From: Deltaproteobacteria bacterium
GTDB taxonomy: Bacteria > JAGRBM01 > JAHCIT01
Direction: 5' to 3'
Length of the DNA: 64,000 nucleotides
NCBI GenBank assembly: GCA_026129095.1
Contig: JAHCIT010000009.1
Location: 1-64,000 of the forward strand
The position numbers and the translations under genes were made by a program. The notes under the pieces are model-generated. The model did not search any database. It was given only the letters and a program-made list of their open reading frames with translations, and was not told where the DNA came from. Each line of letters opens with the position of its first letter. Positions within the stretch are counted from its first letter, which is position 1. This document shows, one piece after another, positions 39,385-49,265 of the stretch.

Positions 39385-40109
39385 TGAGCGATCTGCCTTC
39401 CGATACACTAAACGCCATTGAAACGGTGCTTGGACACAGGTTCCGGGATCCAGCTCACCTGGCTACCGCTCTCTCCCACACCTCCTGGGTACATGAAAGC
39501 CAGGCTGGCGATCCAGCACTTGCCTCCAACCAGCGGTATGAATTTCTTGGTGACGCCGTGCTCGGGCTCGTTGTTTCCGGAATCCTTCTGGAAAAATACC
39601 CCGAGGCCCGCGAAGGTGATCTATCGAAACTCCGCGCCCAGCTCGTCTGCATGCCTGCCCTCGCACGGCTTGCCCTTCACTGGAGCCTAGATACGCATAT
39701 ACGGCTTTCCGCTGGTGAAATACTCCAGGGCGGACGCAAGAAACCCTCTGTGCTTGCCGATGCCGCTGAAGCCCTCATTGCCGCAGTCTATCTGGATGGA
39801 GGGATTGGCGCCGTCACATCCGTCATCGAGCGGTCATGGCAGATTCTGTCAGGTCCGGCCGGCTCGATGGATCTTACGGACTGGAAAAGCCGGCTGCAGG
39901 AGTATGCCCAGAAGGGAGGGGGCACGCTTCCCGAATACCAGATTCTGTCCGCCGAAGGCCCCGACCACGCCAAGATTTTTACCATCAAATGCAGCGTCTC
40001 CGGACGGGACGCGACCGGTACCGGGCCGAGCAAGAAAGCCGCCGAACAGGACGCTGCACGTAAAGTCCTGCTGTCCCTGACCGACCAATCGAAGGACTGG
40101 GAGCTCTGA
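39384..40109 (+). CDS. rnc: Ribonuclease III
   Basis: A 241-residue dsRNA endonuclease. The catalytic signature reads NQRYEFLGDAVLGL, near-canonical, with the second Asp/Glu cluster in DAAEALIAAVYLDGG. The C-terminal dsRNA-binding domain (about 160-230) ends SKKAAEQDAARKVL. Coupled to mnmA by overlap; era follows after 36 bp. Confidence 0.95.
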   Translation: MSDLPSDTLNAIETVLGHRFRDPAHLATALSHTSWVHESQAGDPALASNQRYEFLGDAVLGLVVSGILLEKYPEAREGDLSKLRAQLVCMPALARLALHWSLDTHIRLSAGEILQGGRKKPSVLADAAEALIAAVYLDGGIGAVTSVIERSWQILSGPAGSMDLTDWKSRLQEYAQKGGGTLPEYQILSAEGPDHAKIFTIKCSVSGRDATGTGPSKKAAEQDAARKVLLSLTDQSKDWEL

Positions 40110-40145
40110 ACCGATGCGGGCATTGACGGACCATGGAGGACACTC

Positions 40146-41069
40146 GTGAACGAAAAACCCTTCCACTCGGGTTACGTTGCCATCGCGGGTCGTCCCAATG
40201 CCGGGAAATCGACCTTGCTCAACCGGCTGCTTGAGCAACCACTCTCCCTTGTCACGGCAAAACCCCAGACGACCCGCCAACGGATACTGGGCATCTGTAA
40301 CGTTGAGCCATCGGAAGAACTCCCCGGCGGCGCACAGATTCTCTTCATTGATACTCCGGGACTGCACAAGCCCACGCAACCGCTCAACCGGTTTCTGGTC
40401 CGTGAAGCCCTGAGCGGGATCGAGGATTCCGATCTGATCCTTTACCTGCTGGATGGCCCCCGCGGGGTTACAGAAGACGACCGGTTCGCCTTTGGCGAAC
40501 TCAAGAAACGCAAACAGCCCAAATACCTGGTGATTAACAAGGTCGATCTGATCAAGCCCAAGGACCGGCTCCTTCCCTTTATTGAAGAGTTGTCTGCCCT
40601 TGGGTTGTTCGATGAGATCATCCCCATATCGGCCCGGAAGGATGCCGGCTTCACAAGGCTGAAAACCCTCGTCGCCCGGCAGATGCCGCCTGGCGAACCC
40701 TATTACCCCGCCGATCAGGTTACGGACCGCGATACGCGTTTTGTCACATCAGAATCTATTCGAGGTGCACTTTTCCGGCGTTTAGGCAAGGAACTTCCTT
40801 ATTCTGTTGCCGTTGAGGTAACGGACTACCACGAAAGCAGGAAACTGGACCGGATCCGGGCGGTCATTTACGTGGAGCGCGATTCCCAGAAGCGGATTGT
40901 GATCGGTGAAAAGGGTTCCATGGTCAAGGAAGTCGGCACCGAAGCCCGTAAATATCTGGAAAAACTGCTCGGGAAGAAAGTGTTTCTTGAGCTGGAAGTA
41001 AAGGTGCTGAAGGACTGGACTTCAGATCCACGGGCGCTCAAGCGCCTTGGCTATCATCAAGGTGGATAG
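40146..41069 (+). CDS. era: GTPase Era
   Basis: A 307-residue ribosome-assembly GTPase acting in 30S maturation. G1 GRPNAGKST, G3 DTPGLHKP, G4 NKVD, and C-terminal KH domain with VIGEKGSMVKEVGTEARKYL. Start is GTG, with a strong GGAGG six nucleotides upstream. Confidence 0.95.
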   Translation: MNEKPFHSGYVAIAGRPNAGKSTLLNRLLEQPLSLVTAKPQTTRQRILGICNVEPSEELPGGAQILFIDTPGLHKPTQPLNRFLVREALSGIEDSDLILYLLDGPRGVTEDDRFAFGELKKRKQPKYLVINKVDLIKPKDRLLPFIEELSALGLFDEIIPISARKDAGFTRLKTLVARQMPPGEPYYPADQVTDRDTRFVTSESIRGALFRRLGKELPYSVAVEVTDYHESRKLDRIRAVIYVERDSQKRIVIGEKGSMVKEVGTEARKYLEKLLGKKVFLELEVKVLKDWTSDPRALKRLGYHQGG

Positions 41070-41090
41070 TTCTTTGAAGTAATCCTCATC

Positions 41091-42494
41091 ATGCCGAGAA
41101 AGAAAACCACAGCCTCTTCGCCGCCCACCCGCTGGCTGCCTTCGGCAGCCCGGCCAGTTGTTGCCATCGTGGGGCGCCCGAACGTCGGCAAATCGACTCT
41201 TTTCAACCGGCTGACACGGACACGACGGGCTCTCGTCCACGACCGGCCTGGTGTCACACGGGATCGCAACTACGGGATACTGCGTGAAGCCACCCGCGAA
41301 GCCGTACTCGTGGATACGGGAGGTTTTGAGGCAGATCCATCAAAAGACCGCCTTGTCTCCCGGGTTCGGGAGCAGGCACGGCTCGCCATTGAAGAGGCCA
41401 ATCTGGTCCTGTTTGTCATCGACGTTCAGGGCGGAGTTTCACCTGGCGACCGGGAAATCTTCCAGATGCTGCGGCAGAGCCACAAGCCCGTCTTCGTCGT
41501 GGTGAACAAGACCGATATCCGGTCGGTTACGCCCGAAGATGCCTATGAACTCGGTTGCGACGAGATCATTCCGGTCTCGGCCGAGCATGGCCGTGGCACG
41601 GGGGAACTCCTGGAAAAGATATGGGAAGCGATTCCCGACTGGTCCCCTCCCGAAATCCCCGATGGCACAGAGCGCCCGCTCGCCGTTGCCATCGTTGGAC
41701 GGCCGAATGTGGGCAAATCGACCCTTATCAACCGGATACTCGGCGAAGAGCGGCTCGTCGCATCCGATGTGGCTGGCACAACACGCGATACGATTGATAC
41801 CATCGTTGAACGTAACGGCAAGACCTATGTTTTCATTGATACCGCCGGTATTCGCCGCAAGGGACGAATCGGCGACCGGCTGGAGAAGTACAGTGTCATC
41901 AAGGCACTGGAATCCGTCTCCCGGTGTGATGTGGCCTGCGTGCTGATCGACTGCGGTGAAGGATTGACCGAGCAGGACATGAATGTGGCGGGACTCGTCG
42001 AGGAAGAATCTCGCGGCTGCGTGCTCGTTGCAAGCAAGTGGGATTTGCGCCCCAAGGGCGACAAGGAACGCAAGCAGTTTGAAAAGGATGTCCGGTATTT
42101 CCTGAAAGGTCTCCACTACGCCCCGCTTGTCGTCACGTCCAGCGTGACCGGGATGGGCTTTCCGGAACTGATGTCTGCAATTGATCGCGTAGGCGCGGCC
42201 TGCCGGAAACGTATTTCCACTGCCCAGCTCAACAAACTCCTTGAGGACATCAAGGCCGAGCGGTCGCTGTCGTCCCATAAGGGCCCACGCGTCAAGCTGA
42301 ACTACATCAGCCAGGTCCGTTCTTCACCGCCCACCTTTGTCATTTTCACCAACAATCCCGAGGGCATTCATTTTTCCGACAAGCGGTGGATAGCCAACCG
42401 GCTGCGCGACACGTTCGGGTTTGAAGGAGTGCCACTCAGGATTATCTACCGGCAGAAAGTGCGGAAGGACTATTCCCAGGGGCGTGGGGCATGA
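41091..42494 (+). CDS. der: GTPase Der (EngA)
   Basis: A 467-residue ribosome-assembly protein with two tandem GTPase domains, each with GRPNVGKST, DTGG or DTAG, and NKTD or SKWD, plus the C-terminal KH-like domain. It acts in 50S maturation. A short basic N-terminal extension precedes the first domain. It ends the mnmA-rnc-era-der operon; its stop abuts that of the convergent kinase gene. Confidence 0.95.
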   Translation: MPRKKTTASSPPTRWLPSAARPVVAIVGRPNVGKSTLFNRLTRTRRALVHDRPGVTRDRNYGILREATREAVLVDTGGFEADPSKDRLVSRVREQARLAIEEANLVLFVIDVQGGVSPGDREIFQMLRQSHKPVFVVVNKTDIRSVTPEDAYELGCDEIIPVSAEHGRGTGELLEKIWEAIPDWSPPEIPDGTERPLAVAIVGRPNVGKSTLINRILGEERLVASDVAGTTRDTIDTIVERNGKTYVFIDTAGIRRKGRIGDRLEKYSVIKALESVSRCDVACVLIDCGEGLTEQDMNVAGLVEEESRGCVLVASKWDLRPKGDKERKQFEKDVRYFLKGLHYAPLVVTSSVTGMGFPELMSAIDRVGAACRKRISTAQLNKLLEDIKAERSLSSHKGPRVKLNYISQVRSSPPTFVIFTNNPEGIHFSDKRWIANRLRDTFGFEGVPLRIIYRQKVRKDYSQGRGA

Positions 42495-43604
42495 CTACGC
42501 CCCACTGAGCTCCGGATCGAGGCGGGAGAGCACTTCCCAGGCCGGCGCATAGTCGGAATGCGAGACAAGATTTCGCTTCAAAAATCCCTGCAGCCTCGGA
42601 ATGAACGGCAGGTAAGCGGGGTTTTTCTTCACCCGATCAATATAAACGAACCGTCCCAGGGCCTTCATGTTTCGCTGAATCGCCTGGTCAACGAAAAGGC
42701 GGGAAAATTTCCGGTGATCCAACCTGTAGTGCCTGTCTGCTGTCGCCCGGGCTTCCGCATAAACGTCCACGAGCCGTGCCACCACATTCTCCGGCACTGT
42801 AACGTAGGCATCCCGAAGCAGTGAGGCGAGATCGTAGACGTCAGGCCCCATCAGCGAATCCTGAAAATCGATCACACCGATCCCACCTCCCTCCAAAACC
42901 ATCAGGTTCTTCGAATGATAGTCACGGTGGGTTAGGACCTGGGGTTCGGCAAAAAGCCGTGTCACGATTGGTTCAAATACATCCGCCAGAGCTTTCCGGT
43001 CAGCAGCGGACAGCTTTATCCCGAGACGGACCTCGATACCGTATTCGAGATAGTGGTCGAACTCCCACAAAAAAAGTTTTGGCGAAAACTGCTGATGGAA
43101 GCCGGTGCAATCTCCTATGGACCGGTCCGATCCCTTCGTGTGGTACCGGGCCATTTCGCGCACAGCTGTTTCATACGCCGCCAGCACATCAGGTGTAAAC
43201 CCCTTTGCTGTGGCTGCATAAAGACTGGTATCACCAAAATCCTCAATCAGCAGGTAACCCACTTCATCTGCCCGGAAATAGATAACCGGCACACGTACCC
43301 CGGCCACGAGAAGATGGCGGTCCATGGAACAGAATGGGTCTTCTCCAGGGCCATTGCCCTCGGTTGCCTCCTCTGACCCAAGGGGCCTGCCAACATTGTT
43401 CATCTGCATCAGAACGACTGTGCGAGGCACGTCGTCGTGCGGTTCCAGATGGATCCGGTAATACTTCCTGACGCTTGCATCCCCTTCGATGGGTGAAATC
43501 GCCCAAACACGCCAGCCGGGTGCAACATTTCCGGCCAGAAGATTCGCCACATCAGCAATGGGGGTTTCGGGCGTTATTCTTGCGACGGGATCCGGGAGTG
43601 GCAT
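42495..43604 (-). CDS. AmgK-like aminoglycoside phosphotransferase-family kinase
   Basis: A 369-residue protein of the APH/choline kinase fold. The catalytic loop is VLTHRDYHSKNLMV, the metal Asp is in VIDFQDSLMGPDVYDLASLL, and the N-lobe has ASVRKYYRI. This wording is close to AmgK, the anomeric MurNAc/GlcNAc kinase of cell-wall recycling. The usual partner MurU is not in the window. It lies 44 bp after the last of the four radical SAM genes on the same strand and so probably belongs to their operon; its substrate may be a sugar they act on. Confidence 0.78.
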   Translation of the reverse strand: MPLPDPVARITPETPIADVANLLAGNVAPGWRVWAISPIEGDASVRKYYRIHLEPHDDVPRTVVLMQMNNVGRPLGSEEATEGNGPGEDPFCSMDRHLLVAGVRVPVIYFRADEVGYLLIEDFGDTSLYAATAKGFTPDVLAAYETAVREMARYHTKGSDRSIGDCTGFHQQFSPKLFLWEFDHYLEYGIEVRLGIKLSAADRKALADVFEPIVTRLFAEPQVLTHRDYHSKNLMVLEGGGIGVIDFQDSLMGPDVYDLASLLRDAYVTVPENVVARLVDVYAEARATADRHYRLDHRKFSRLFVDQAIQRNMKALGRFVYIDRVKKNPAYLPFIPRLQGFLKRNLVSHSDYAPAWEVLSRLDPELSGA

Positions 43605-43648
43605 AGAGCGGCAGTTAAAACCACCGGACGATGCACGGCAAGCCCTTA

Positions 43649-45466
43649 TCAGGCCACCCGGCTCGTTCTAGCCGATTTTTCAACCTGCCAGTTGTCGAGG
43701 GTTCCCATGATCGGATCGCTGGCAGAGGCGAGATGCGGCGCAGCCCAGTAGGCAGATGAATAGTCCGTATTTCCCACTGGATCGGTGCGAAGTTCGATCC
43801 GGACTGTTTTCCCGCCAAAAGCTGAAAGATCCAGGTCGAAATGGTGCCAGGCACGATGCGACGGGTCGGTCTTCGGCGCCAGCGACCGGTCGAACAGGAG
43901 TGTTCGTAAAAACCGGCCACCCGCGTATACACGGAACCGGACACCATCAGTTCGGCTCCAGACTTCAGGGACAATACCGATACCAAACCTCAGGCGCGAG
44001 TCCGGTTTTACCCCCACCCGATAGATCAGCCGCGTCGGTGGATGGGCGCACAGGGCACTGCGTTCCTCATAGTTGAGCTTTGGCGCAGCGATATAGACGT
44101 AGCTGGGGTCTGGTGTCACCACCGTGGCCGTATCACGATGCTGGAGCAGGTCGTAATAGCCGCGACGGGCCTTTTCCTCGGCGATCTCGATACCCGAACG
44201 AGCAAACTCCCGGTAAAGCTCCAGCAGCCTTTCACGGCTGATAGTAGGGAGGTCCAGAAAGCTGTTCTCGTCGAAATAGCTCGGGTCTGTATCCTGCCGG
44301 AGGATCCCCTGTTCTTTCGCCTCGCGGTACAACGACGTACCAGGAAACGGCGTGAATATTGTTACTATGGTCCGGTTGGGGCGTATTTCCCGGTTGAGGT
44401 CGATAGAATCCCGGACCGTCTGTTCGGTTTCGCCCGGTATCCCGATGATGTTGTAGGTGGCCGTCTCGATCCCAAGCCTGTCGGCCTCACGGAAACACTT
44501 GCGGATATCGTCATTTGATATCCTTTTGATGAGCACTTTCCTTCGTAACTCCTCGTTACCGGTTTCTACCCCTGCCACGACCGAATACAGTCCCACATCG
44601 CGCAGGAGTTCCAGGCGTTCGGCATCAATTGTTTTTACCTGTAGCTGGATACGGAAAGGCATCCGCACACGGTCTCCGTAGATACGGGCAAATGCTTTCG
44701 TCCACTCCCGGTTCAAGGTAAAAATGTCGTCAATGAAATAGAACGTCCGGTTTCCATAGGTATCGCGGACATATTCACATTCGCGAACGACATCTTCAGG
44801 TGTCCGCCAGCGCAAGTTCGAGCCCAGCTCCCGGTTCTGGTCTATCTTCACTTCATTCGAACAATATGAGCACCGGTATGGACATCCCCGGCCCGCCATG
44901 ACGTTCGCCTCGCCATTCATCATCTCAATGACGCGGCTGAAGTCGAACAGTTCGTGATCCGGCCATCCGAGGCGGTCCAGATCCTCTACCAGCGGCCCCA
45001 TTGGATTCTGTTCCCATGCGCCAGCAGCAGTTTTCAGCCAGAAGTTGGCCAGGCCTGTTGGCCGACGGTTCCCAGCGCCCAGTTCCTGAACGTACTGGAC
45101 GAACTGGTCTTCACCTTCCCCGATGCAGATGGCGTCCAGTTCCGGCGCCTGTATGAGCGTCTCGTGGGGAGCCAGCGTCGGGTGGATACCCCCTGCAATT
45201 ACCTGCAAGCCAAAATGGGCTTTTGCCCAGCGAATCATGGGCACAACGAACCGCCACTGCCCGGAGGTTGTCGAGATGGCGAGAAGGTCCGGTTTCTCTT
45301 GCTGAATACGCTGGCAGAACTTTTCTTCAGAAGGCATCTCGGCCAGATGATACAGTGAACGGTCCGCTCCAGCCCGCTTCAATGCACCCGATAGCATCCC
45401 GATCCCCATCTGGTAATAGTGGGGCGTCCTGGACGCGATATCAGGATAGAGGAACAGCACTTTCAT
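43649..45466 (-). CDS. B12-binding radical SAM protein with C-terminal beta-sandwich (copy 1)
   Basis: A 605-residue protein. Residues about 1-145 are a cobalamin-binding Rossmann domain (ITTSGQ-like start, VIAGGIHPTLAPHE at 89-101, GEGED at 116-120), about 185-410 a radical SAM barrel with RGCPYRCSYCSN (Cys195, 199, 202), and about 460-590 a beta-sandwich domain shared with the three neighbours. No DxHxxG base-off histidine motif is visible in the B12 domain. A 25-residue tail after the sandwich is unlike the others. B12 radical SAM enzymes methylate or rearrange unactivated carbons; substrate unknown. It overlaps the upstream copy by 4 bp. Confidence 0.8.
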   Translation of the reverse strand: MKVLFLYPDIASRTPHYYQMGIGMLSGALKRAGADRSLYHLAEMPSEEKFCQRIQQEKPDLLAISTTSGQWRFVVPMIRWAKAHFGLQVIAGGIHPTLAPHETLIQAPELDAICIGEGEDQFVQYVQELGAGNRRPTGLANFWLKTAAGAWEQNPMGPLVEDLDRLGWPDHELFDFSRVIEMMNGEANVMAGRGCPYRCSYCSNEVKIDQNRELGSNLRWRTPEDVVRECEYVRDTYGNRTFYFIDDIFTLNREWTKAFARIYGDRVRMPFRIQLQVKTIDAERLELLRDVGLYSVVAGVETGNEELRRKVLIKRISNDDIRKCFREADRLGIETATYNIIGIPGETEQTVRDSIDLNREIRPNRTIVTIFTPFPGTSLYREAKEQGILRQDTDPSYFDENSFLDLPTISRERLLELYREFARSGIEIAEEKARRGYYDLLQHRDTATVVTPDPSYVYIAAPKLNYEERSALCAHPPTRLIYRVGVKPDSRLRFGIGIVPEVWSRTDGVRFRVYAGGRFLRTLLFDRSLAPKTDPSHRAWHHFDLDLSAFGGKTVRIELRTDPVGNTDYSSAYWAAPHLASASDPIMGTLDNWQVEKSARTSRVA

Positions 45467-47364
45467 GCGGCCGCGCTCCTGCTGGATGACTCGGCCCGGC
45501 TGGCATCAAGCTCCGGTCCCGCCGCAAATGTGACATGTGGACGGGTTTCAGCCGCATTCCTGTATTCGATCCACGGGTGCCCCCACCCCGCCCATGCCCA
45601 GGTGCCATGCCCCTCGGCAGCGGTTGTCTGGAAGATGAATTCGACCTCGCCGGGGGTCTCTCCGGAAAGGTCAATCTCCACGGGAAGCCAGCTACGGTCG
45701 GCGGGATTCCGGCGCGGGAAAACAGTCTGGTCCAGCAGTTTCTTTTTCATCCGCCACGGGCGCTTCAGGTACAACCGGAACCGGATTCCGTCTGCATCTG
45801 GCTTGTCCCAGACCATCGGATTGACCGCAAGCGCGCACTTGAATACCGATGCGGAATTAAGCCTGACGCGGAATGCCGCTTCTGCCGGGGGATGCTCGAA
45901 CAGCACGAAACGGCGGTCATTGTTCACGTCAAATGACTGGATGGAGATGTGCTTCTGTTCGGTTTCGGCAATTCGCGCCTCGATGATTTCTGCAAGAAAA
46001 TCAAAATAACCCCGCCGCTGCTTGCGGAAGAAACTCGTCGTGATGGTTTTTTCAAACTTCTGCCCCAGTTCCATCAGCTTTTCAGGCGGCATGCCGGGCA
46101 GATCAAGCACCGACCTGAACCGGTGCAGTTCTGCCTCAAAAAAGTTCGAGAACGTCCGCTCGGAAAGACGCTCGCCCACGACTTCGGGATTTTTCAGATA
46201 CCCTTCGGCGACAGACCGGCGGTAAAGTTCCGTACCCGGATAGGGATAGAACACGCAGACATTGGAAAAATCCGGCGCCAGCTTCCGGTGGAAACCGATG
46301 GTCGCCTCGATATCCTCCGGCTTCTCTCCGGGAAACCCGATCTGGTAGAAGGCCCACGTCTTTATCCCGGCATCACGGCAAACGCGAAATGCCTCCCACA
46401 TCCGCTCATCCGACATACGGCGATTGAGAATCTCCTGCCGCACCCGCTGGGAACCTGACTCGATGCCTGCGTGAATCAGCGTGCAACCGGCATCAGCAAG
46501 CAGCCCGATAAGATCTGGCTTGGCCTGCTCGACCCGCATCAGGAACGAAAATTCCATGCCGACTTCCCGTTTCCATGTGTCGGCGAACTCTTCCATCCAG
46601 CCCCGCTTCGAGATGAATACCTCATCAAAAAACTGGATATGCTTCACGTTCCAGCGGCTGATCAGGTACTTGGCTTCCTCGATCACACTTCGGACGCTGC
46701 GCTTGCGATAGATTTCATTCCCCTGCCCGTAGTTCTCCAGGTAGAACTTGTTGCAGCAGTAATGGCAATCGTACGGACACCCGCGGCCCGACAGCATGAG
46801 AGCCGCAGACTGCCCGTGCCCGTAAGCCAGATGGTAAAAATCGAAAATGTCCCGGTCCGGATAAGGCAAGTCGTCGAGCTGCCGGTTGAGTTCCTGCTTG
46901 GCGTTCCGGACAAATCCGCCATCTGCCGTGCGGGCCCACAGGTTCGGTATATCCGTCGCGGACACGCCCCGGGCATGCCGGTCAACCAGCTCCAGCAGGG
47001 CTTCCTCGCCTTCGCCCACGCAAACGTAATCAATATGCGGAGTCTCGATGAAGCAGCTTTCGGGGGCCATCATCGCATGGAAACCGCCAACAACAACCGG
47101 AAGGCCCGTATCCTCCTTGACCCACTTCACATAACGCTTGGCCTCGCTCCACATGTTTGTAACAAGCGAGAAGCCCACCATATCGGCTCCGAAATCGGAG
47201 ATCCGGCGGGCCAGGTCCTCCCGGCTGATTTCACGAACCAGGTGTATCAGCGCCGTTTCGTGTCCGGCGGCCTTCAGCGTCGCTGAGAGGTATCCGACCC
47301 CGAAATTGTAAGTCGGATTATCATAATTGCCCGGATAGTCCGGATAGATGAACATGAATTTCAT
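45463..47364 (-). CDS. B12-binding radical SAM protein with C-terminal beta-sandwich (copy 2)
   Basis: A 633-residue paralogue. B12 domain with VVVGGFHAMMAPE (90-102) and GEGEE (117-121); radical SAM core with RGCPYDCHYCCN (Cys196, 200, 203), which has an extra Cys after the third ligand; C-terminal sandwich from about 480. GGFHAMM replaces the GGxHPT of copies 1 and 4, and PGEKPED-type residues in the SAM barrel differ too, so this copy probably has its own substrate or position. Its C-terminus adds a Ser/Ala-rich tail of about 30 residues. It starts 11 bp after copy 3. Confidence 0.8.
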   Translation of the reverse strand: MKFMFIYPDYPGNYDNPTYNFGVGYLSATLKAAGHETALIHLVREISREDLARRISDFGADMVGFSLVTNMWSEAKRYVKWVKEDTGLPVVVGGFHAMMAPESCFIETPHIDYVCVGEGEEALLELVDRHARGVSATDIPNLWARTADGGFVRNAKQELNRQLDDLPYPDRDIFDFYHLAYGHGQSAALMLSGRGCPYDCHYCCNKFYLENYGQGNEIYRKRSVRSVIEEAKYLISRWNVKHIQFFDEVFISKRGWMEEFADTWKREVGMEFSFLMRVEQAKPDLIGLLADAGCTLIHAGIESGSQRVRQEILNRRMSDERMWEAFRVCRDAGIKTWAFYQIGFPGEKPEDIEATIGFHRKLAPDFSNVCVFYPYPGTELYRRSVAEGYLKNPEVVGERLSERTFSNFFEAELHRFRSVLDLPGMPPEKLMELGQKFEKTITTSFFRKQRRGYFDFLAEIIEARIAETEQKHISIQSFDVNNDRRFVLFEHPPAEAAFRVRLNSASVFKCALAVNPMVWDKPDADGIRFRLYLKRPWRMKKKLLDQTVFPRRNPADRSWLPVEIDLSGETPGEVEFIFQTTAAEGHGTWAWAGWGHPWIEYRNAAETRPHVTFAAGPELDASRAESSSRSAAA

Positions 47365-47375
47365 GCGTCCGGCCC

Positions 47376-49250
47376 CTACCTCTGGGCAGCTCCCGCAAAG
47401 TCCACCCGTGGCCGCATGTTGATCGGCTCCGTGGTAAGCGAGACCGCGTTAAAAACCCGCCACTGGCGCGTCTTGAGATCGACATGCGGACGGCCCCAGT
47501 AGACCGTCGCATATTCAGCAGATGGAGCATCGACACTGGTCTTGAACACCAGTGTCACACGCTTCCCCGCCCACGGCGAAAGATCCACCTCGAAAGGCAC
47601 CCACGTACGGTGGCTTTCGATCCTGCGTGGCGACAACGTCCCCTTCCACAGGGATTTCTGCCAGAACGTCCTCTGGATGCCGATTTCAAACCGGATCTCA
47701 TCCGGCACATGACGCTCCCAGCAGTTCGCATCCATGCCAATTTCAAACCGGAGGGCAGAACCCGCCGGAACGTCTATCGTCCAGCGATAAATGGCAGGAG
47801 GGTGTGCCTGCAGGCACACCCTCGCACCGGCCGCCAGCGTCACGATACCGAGCCCCGTATGGCCATCAGGAGCCTGGACCCGGACGCTTCCATTACGGCT
47901 GGGGCCGCCAAACTCGTCTGTCATGTCCCGCAGGCTGCCTTCACGGGCGGCAGCAACGGCCGAATTGAGTAGCACTTCGTAAAACTCAAGCTGTTTGGCT
48001 GCAATCCGCTCCGGGGCGATCGTAACCCCGTTGTAGGAACCGATACGCTTGATATCGATCCAGTGAAGCGGCTTGGCGAAGTTGCTCTCTTCGTATTTCT
48101 GGAACAGCGCCGTCCCCGGCATCGGGTTGTAGATCGTCGCCTGAAGGACGTCCGGCATCGCTTCGCGAAGGAAGTCCAGCGTCTTGTCAATACTGGCCTC
48201 GGTTTCGCCAGGTACGGCGTACATGTTGTTCAGCTTGACCCGGATACCCCGGCGCTTGCACCCGCGAATAACTTCAAGTGCCTCCTCGTTGGTAAAATAT
48301 TTCCGGAGAACCTCTTTCCGGAACTGCGGATCCCCACTCTCCATGCCGAATTCGATGCCGACGCACCCGGCCTTCTGGAGCAGATCCAGTATCTCCTCAT
48401 TGATGCCCTTGAAATGGGCGCTGATCATGAACGGGATGCCACATTCCCTGGCCCAGGTATTACAGAATGCAGCTGTCCACGGCTTGAACATCGTGAACAT
48501 CTCGTCATCGAACAGTATGGACCGGATATCGTGCTGCTGGCGCATCGCGTTCACTTCAAGGCATATCGATTCCGGAGAACGCACCCGAAGCAGCTTCTTG
48601 CCGCCATACATGTCGAGCAATGCTGCGTTCGAGCAATAAGTGCAGTGGTACGGACAGCCGCGTTGCACTTTCATCTGGAACATCCCGCCGTTGCGGCGCA
48701 GGATGTCCTTCATGTCAAAAATGCTCCGGTCTGCCCACGGAAGATCATCGAGTTTTTCGACCGCCTGACCATGGCCGCCGTCAATTGCCACTCCCGTGTG
48801 CTCGTCAGGAAGCCATACGCCTGGGATTTCGGGCCGTTGGTCGCCTGAAGCGAGCGCCGTCAGATACTGTGGAAATGAGACATCCGCCTCGCCCACGAAC
48901 ACCGCGCCCCAGAGGGGGTCGGCCGCCTCGCCCTCGGCAAAGCCTTGCTGCGGCAGAAAAGTTGTATGGATACCGCCCACGATCCGGGGGCCAAGTCCGG
49001 CCTCACGTGCCCAGCAGGCCATTTGCCGGATCAACGGCCACTGAATCGAAGTGGAACTGAAGGCGAACAGGTCAGCACCGGATGCGGCCAGGGACTGGAT
49101 AAACTCGTCCCTGGCCGGCATCAAATGATAGTTCGAGAGGCCGGTTTCCCATCCCAGTCGCCTGGCAAGTGCCGAGAGCTGCCCGACCCCGTTGTGATAA
49201 TGCGGGTCGTTGCAGGTCCCAACGTTTGTGTAGATAAAATGGACCCGCAC
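47376..49250 (-). CDS. B12-binding radical SAM protein with C-terminal beta-sandwich (copy 3)
   Basis: A 624-residue paralogue and the most divergent of the four. The B12 domain has VGGIHTTFLPQQ (91-102) and GEAD at 120-123 in place of GEGE, with a larger loop before it (EAADPLWG). The radical SAM motif is RGCPYHCTYCSN (Cys199, 203, 206). The C-terminal sandwich starts near 470 (AHPPAIYRWTI, then RTWVPFEVDLS and WGRPHV), followed by a 30-residue tail. Spacing is 15 bp from copy 4 and 11 bp to copy 2. Confidence 0.8.
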   Translation of the reverse strand: MRVHFIYTNVGTCNDPHYHNGVGQLSALARRLGWETGLSNYHLMPARDEFIQSLAASGADLFAFSSTSIQWPLIRQMACWAREAGLGPRIVGGIHTTFLPQQGFAEGEAADPLWGAVFVGEADVSFPQYLTALASGDQRPEIPGVWLPDEHTGVAIDGGHGQAVEKLDDLPWADRSIFDMKDILRRNGGMFQMKVQRGCPYHCTYCSNAALLDMYGGKKLLRVRSPESICLEVNAMRQQHDIRSILFDDEMFTMFKPWTAAFCNTWARECGIPFMISAHFKGINEEILDLLQKAGCVGIEFGMESGDPQFRKEVLRKYFTNEEALEVIRGCKRRGIRVKLNNMYAVPGETEASIDKTLDFLREAMPDVLQATIYNPMPGTALFQKYEESNFAKPLHWIDIKRIGSYNGVTIAPERIAAKQLEFYEVLLNSAVAAAREGSLRDMTDEFGGPSRNGSVRVQAPDGHTGLGIVTLAAGARVCLQAHPPAIYRWTIDVPAGSALRFEIGMDANCWERHVPDEIRFEIGIQRTFWQKSLWKGTLSPRRIESHRTWVPFEVDLSPWAGKRVTLVFKTSVDAPSAEYATVYWGRPHVDLKTRQWRVFNAVSLTTEPINMRPRVDFAGAAQR

Positions 49251-49265
49251 GAAGCCTCTCCGGCG

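Noticed and set aside
46471-48848. Two frames of more than 260 residues antisense to radical SAM copies 2 and 3
   Set aside because: The radical SAM and B12 motifs are on the minus strand; the plus-strand products show none.
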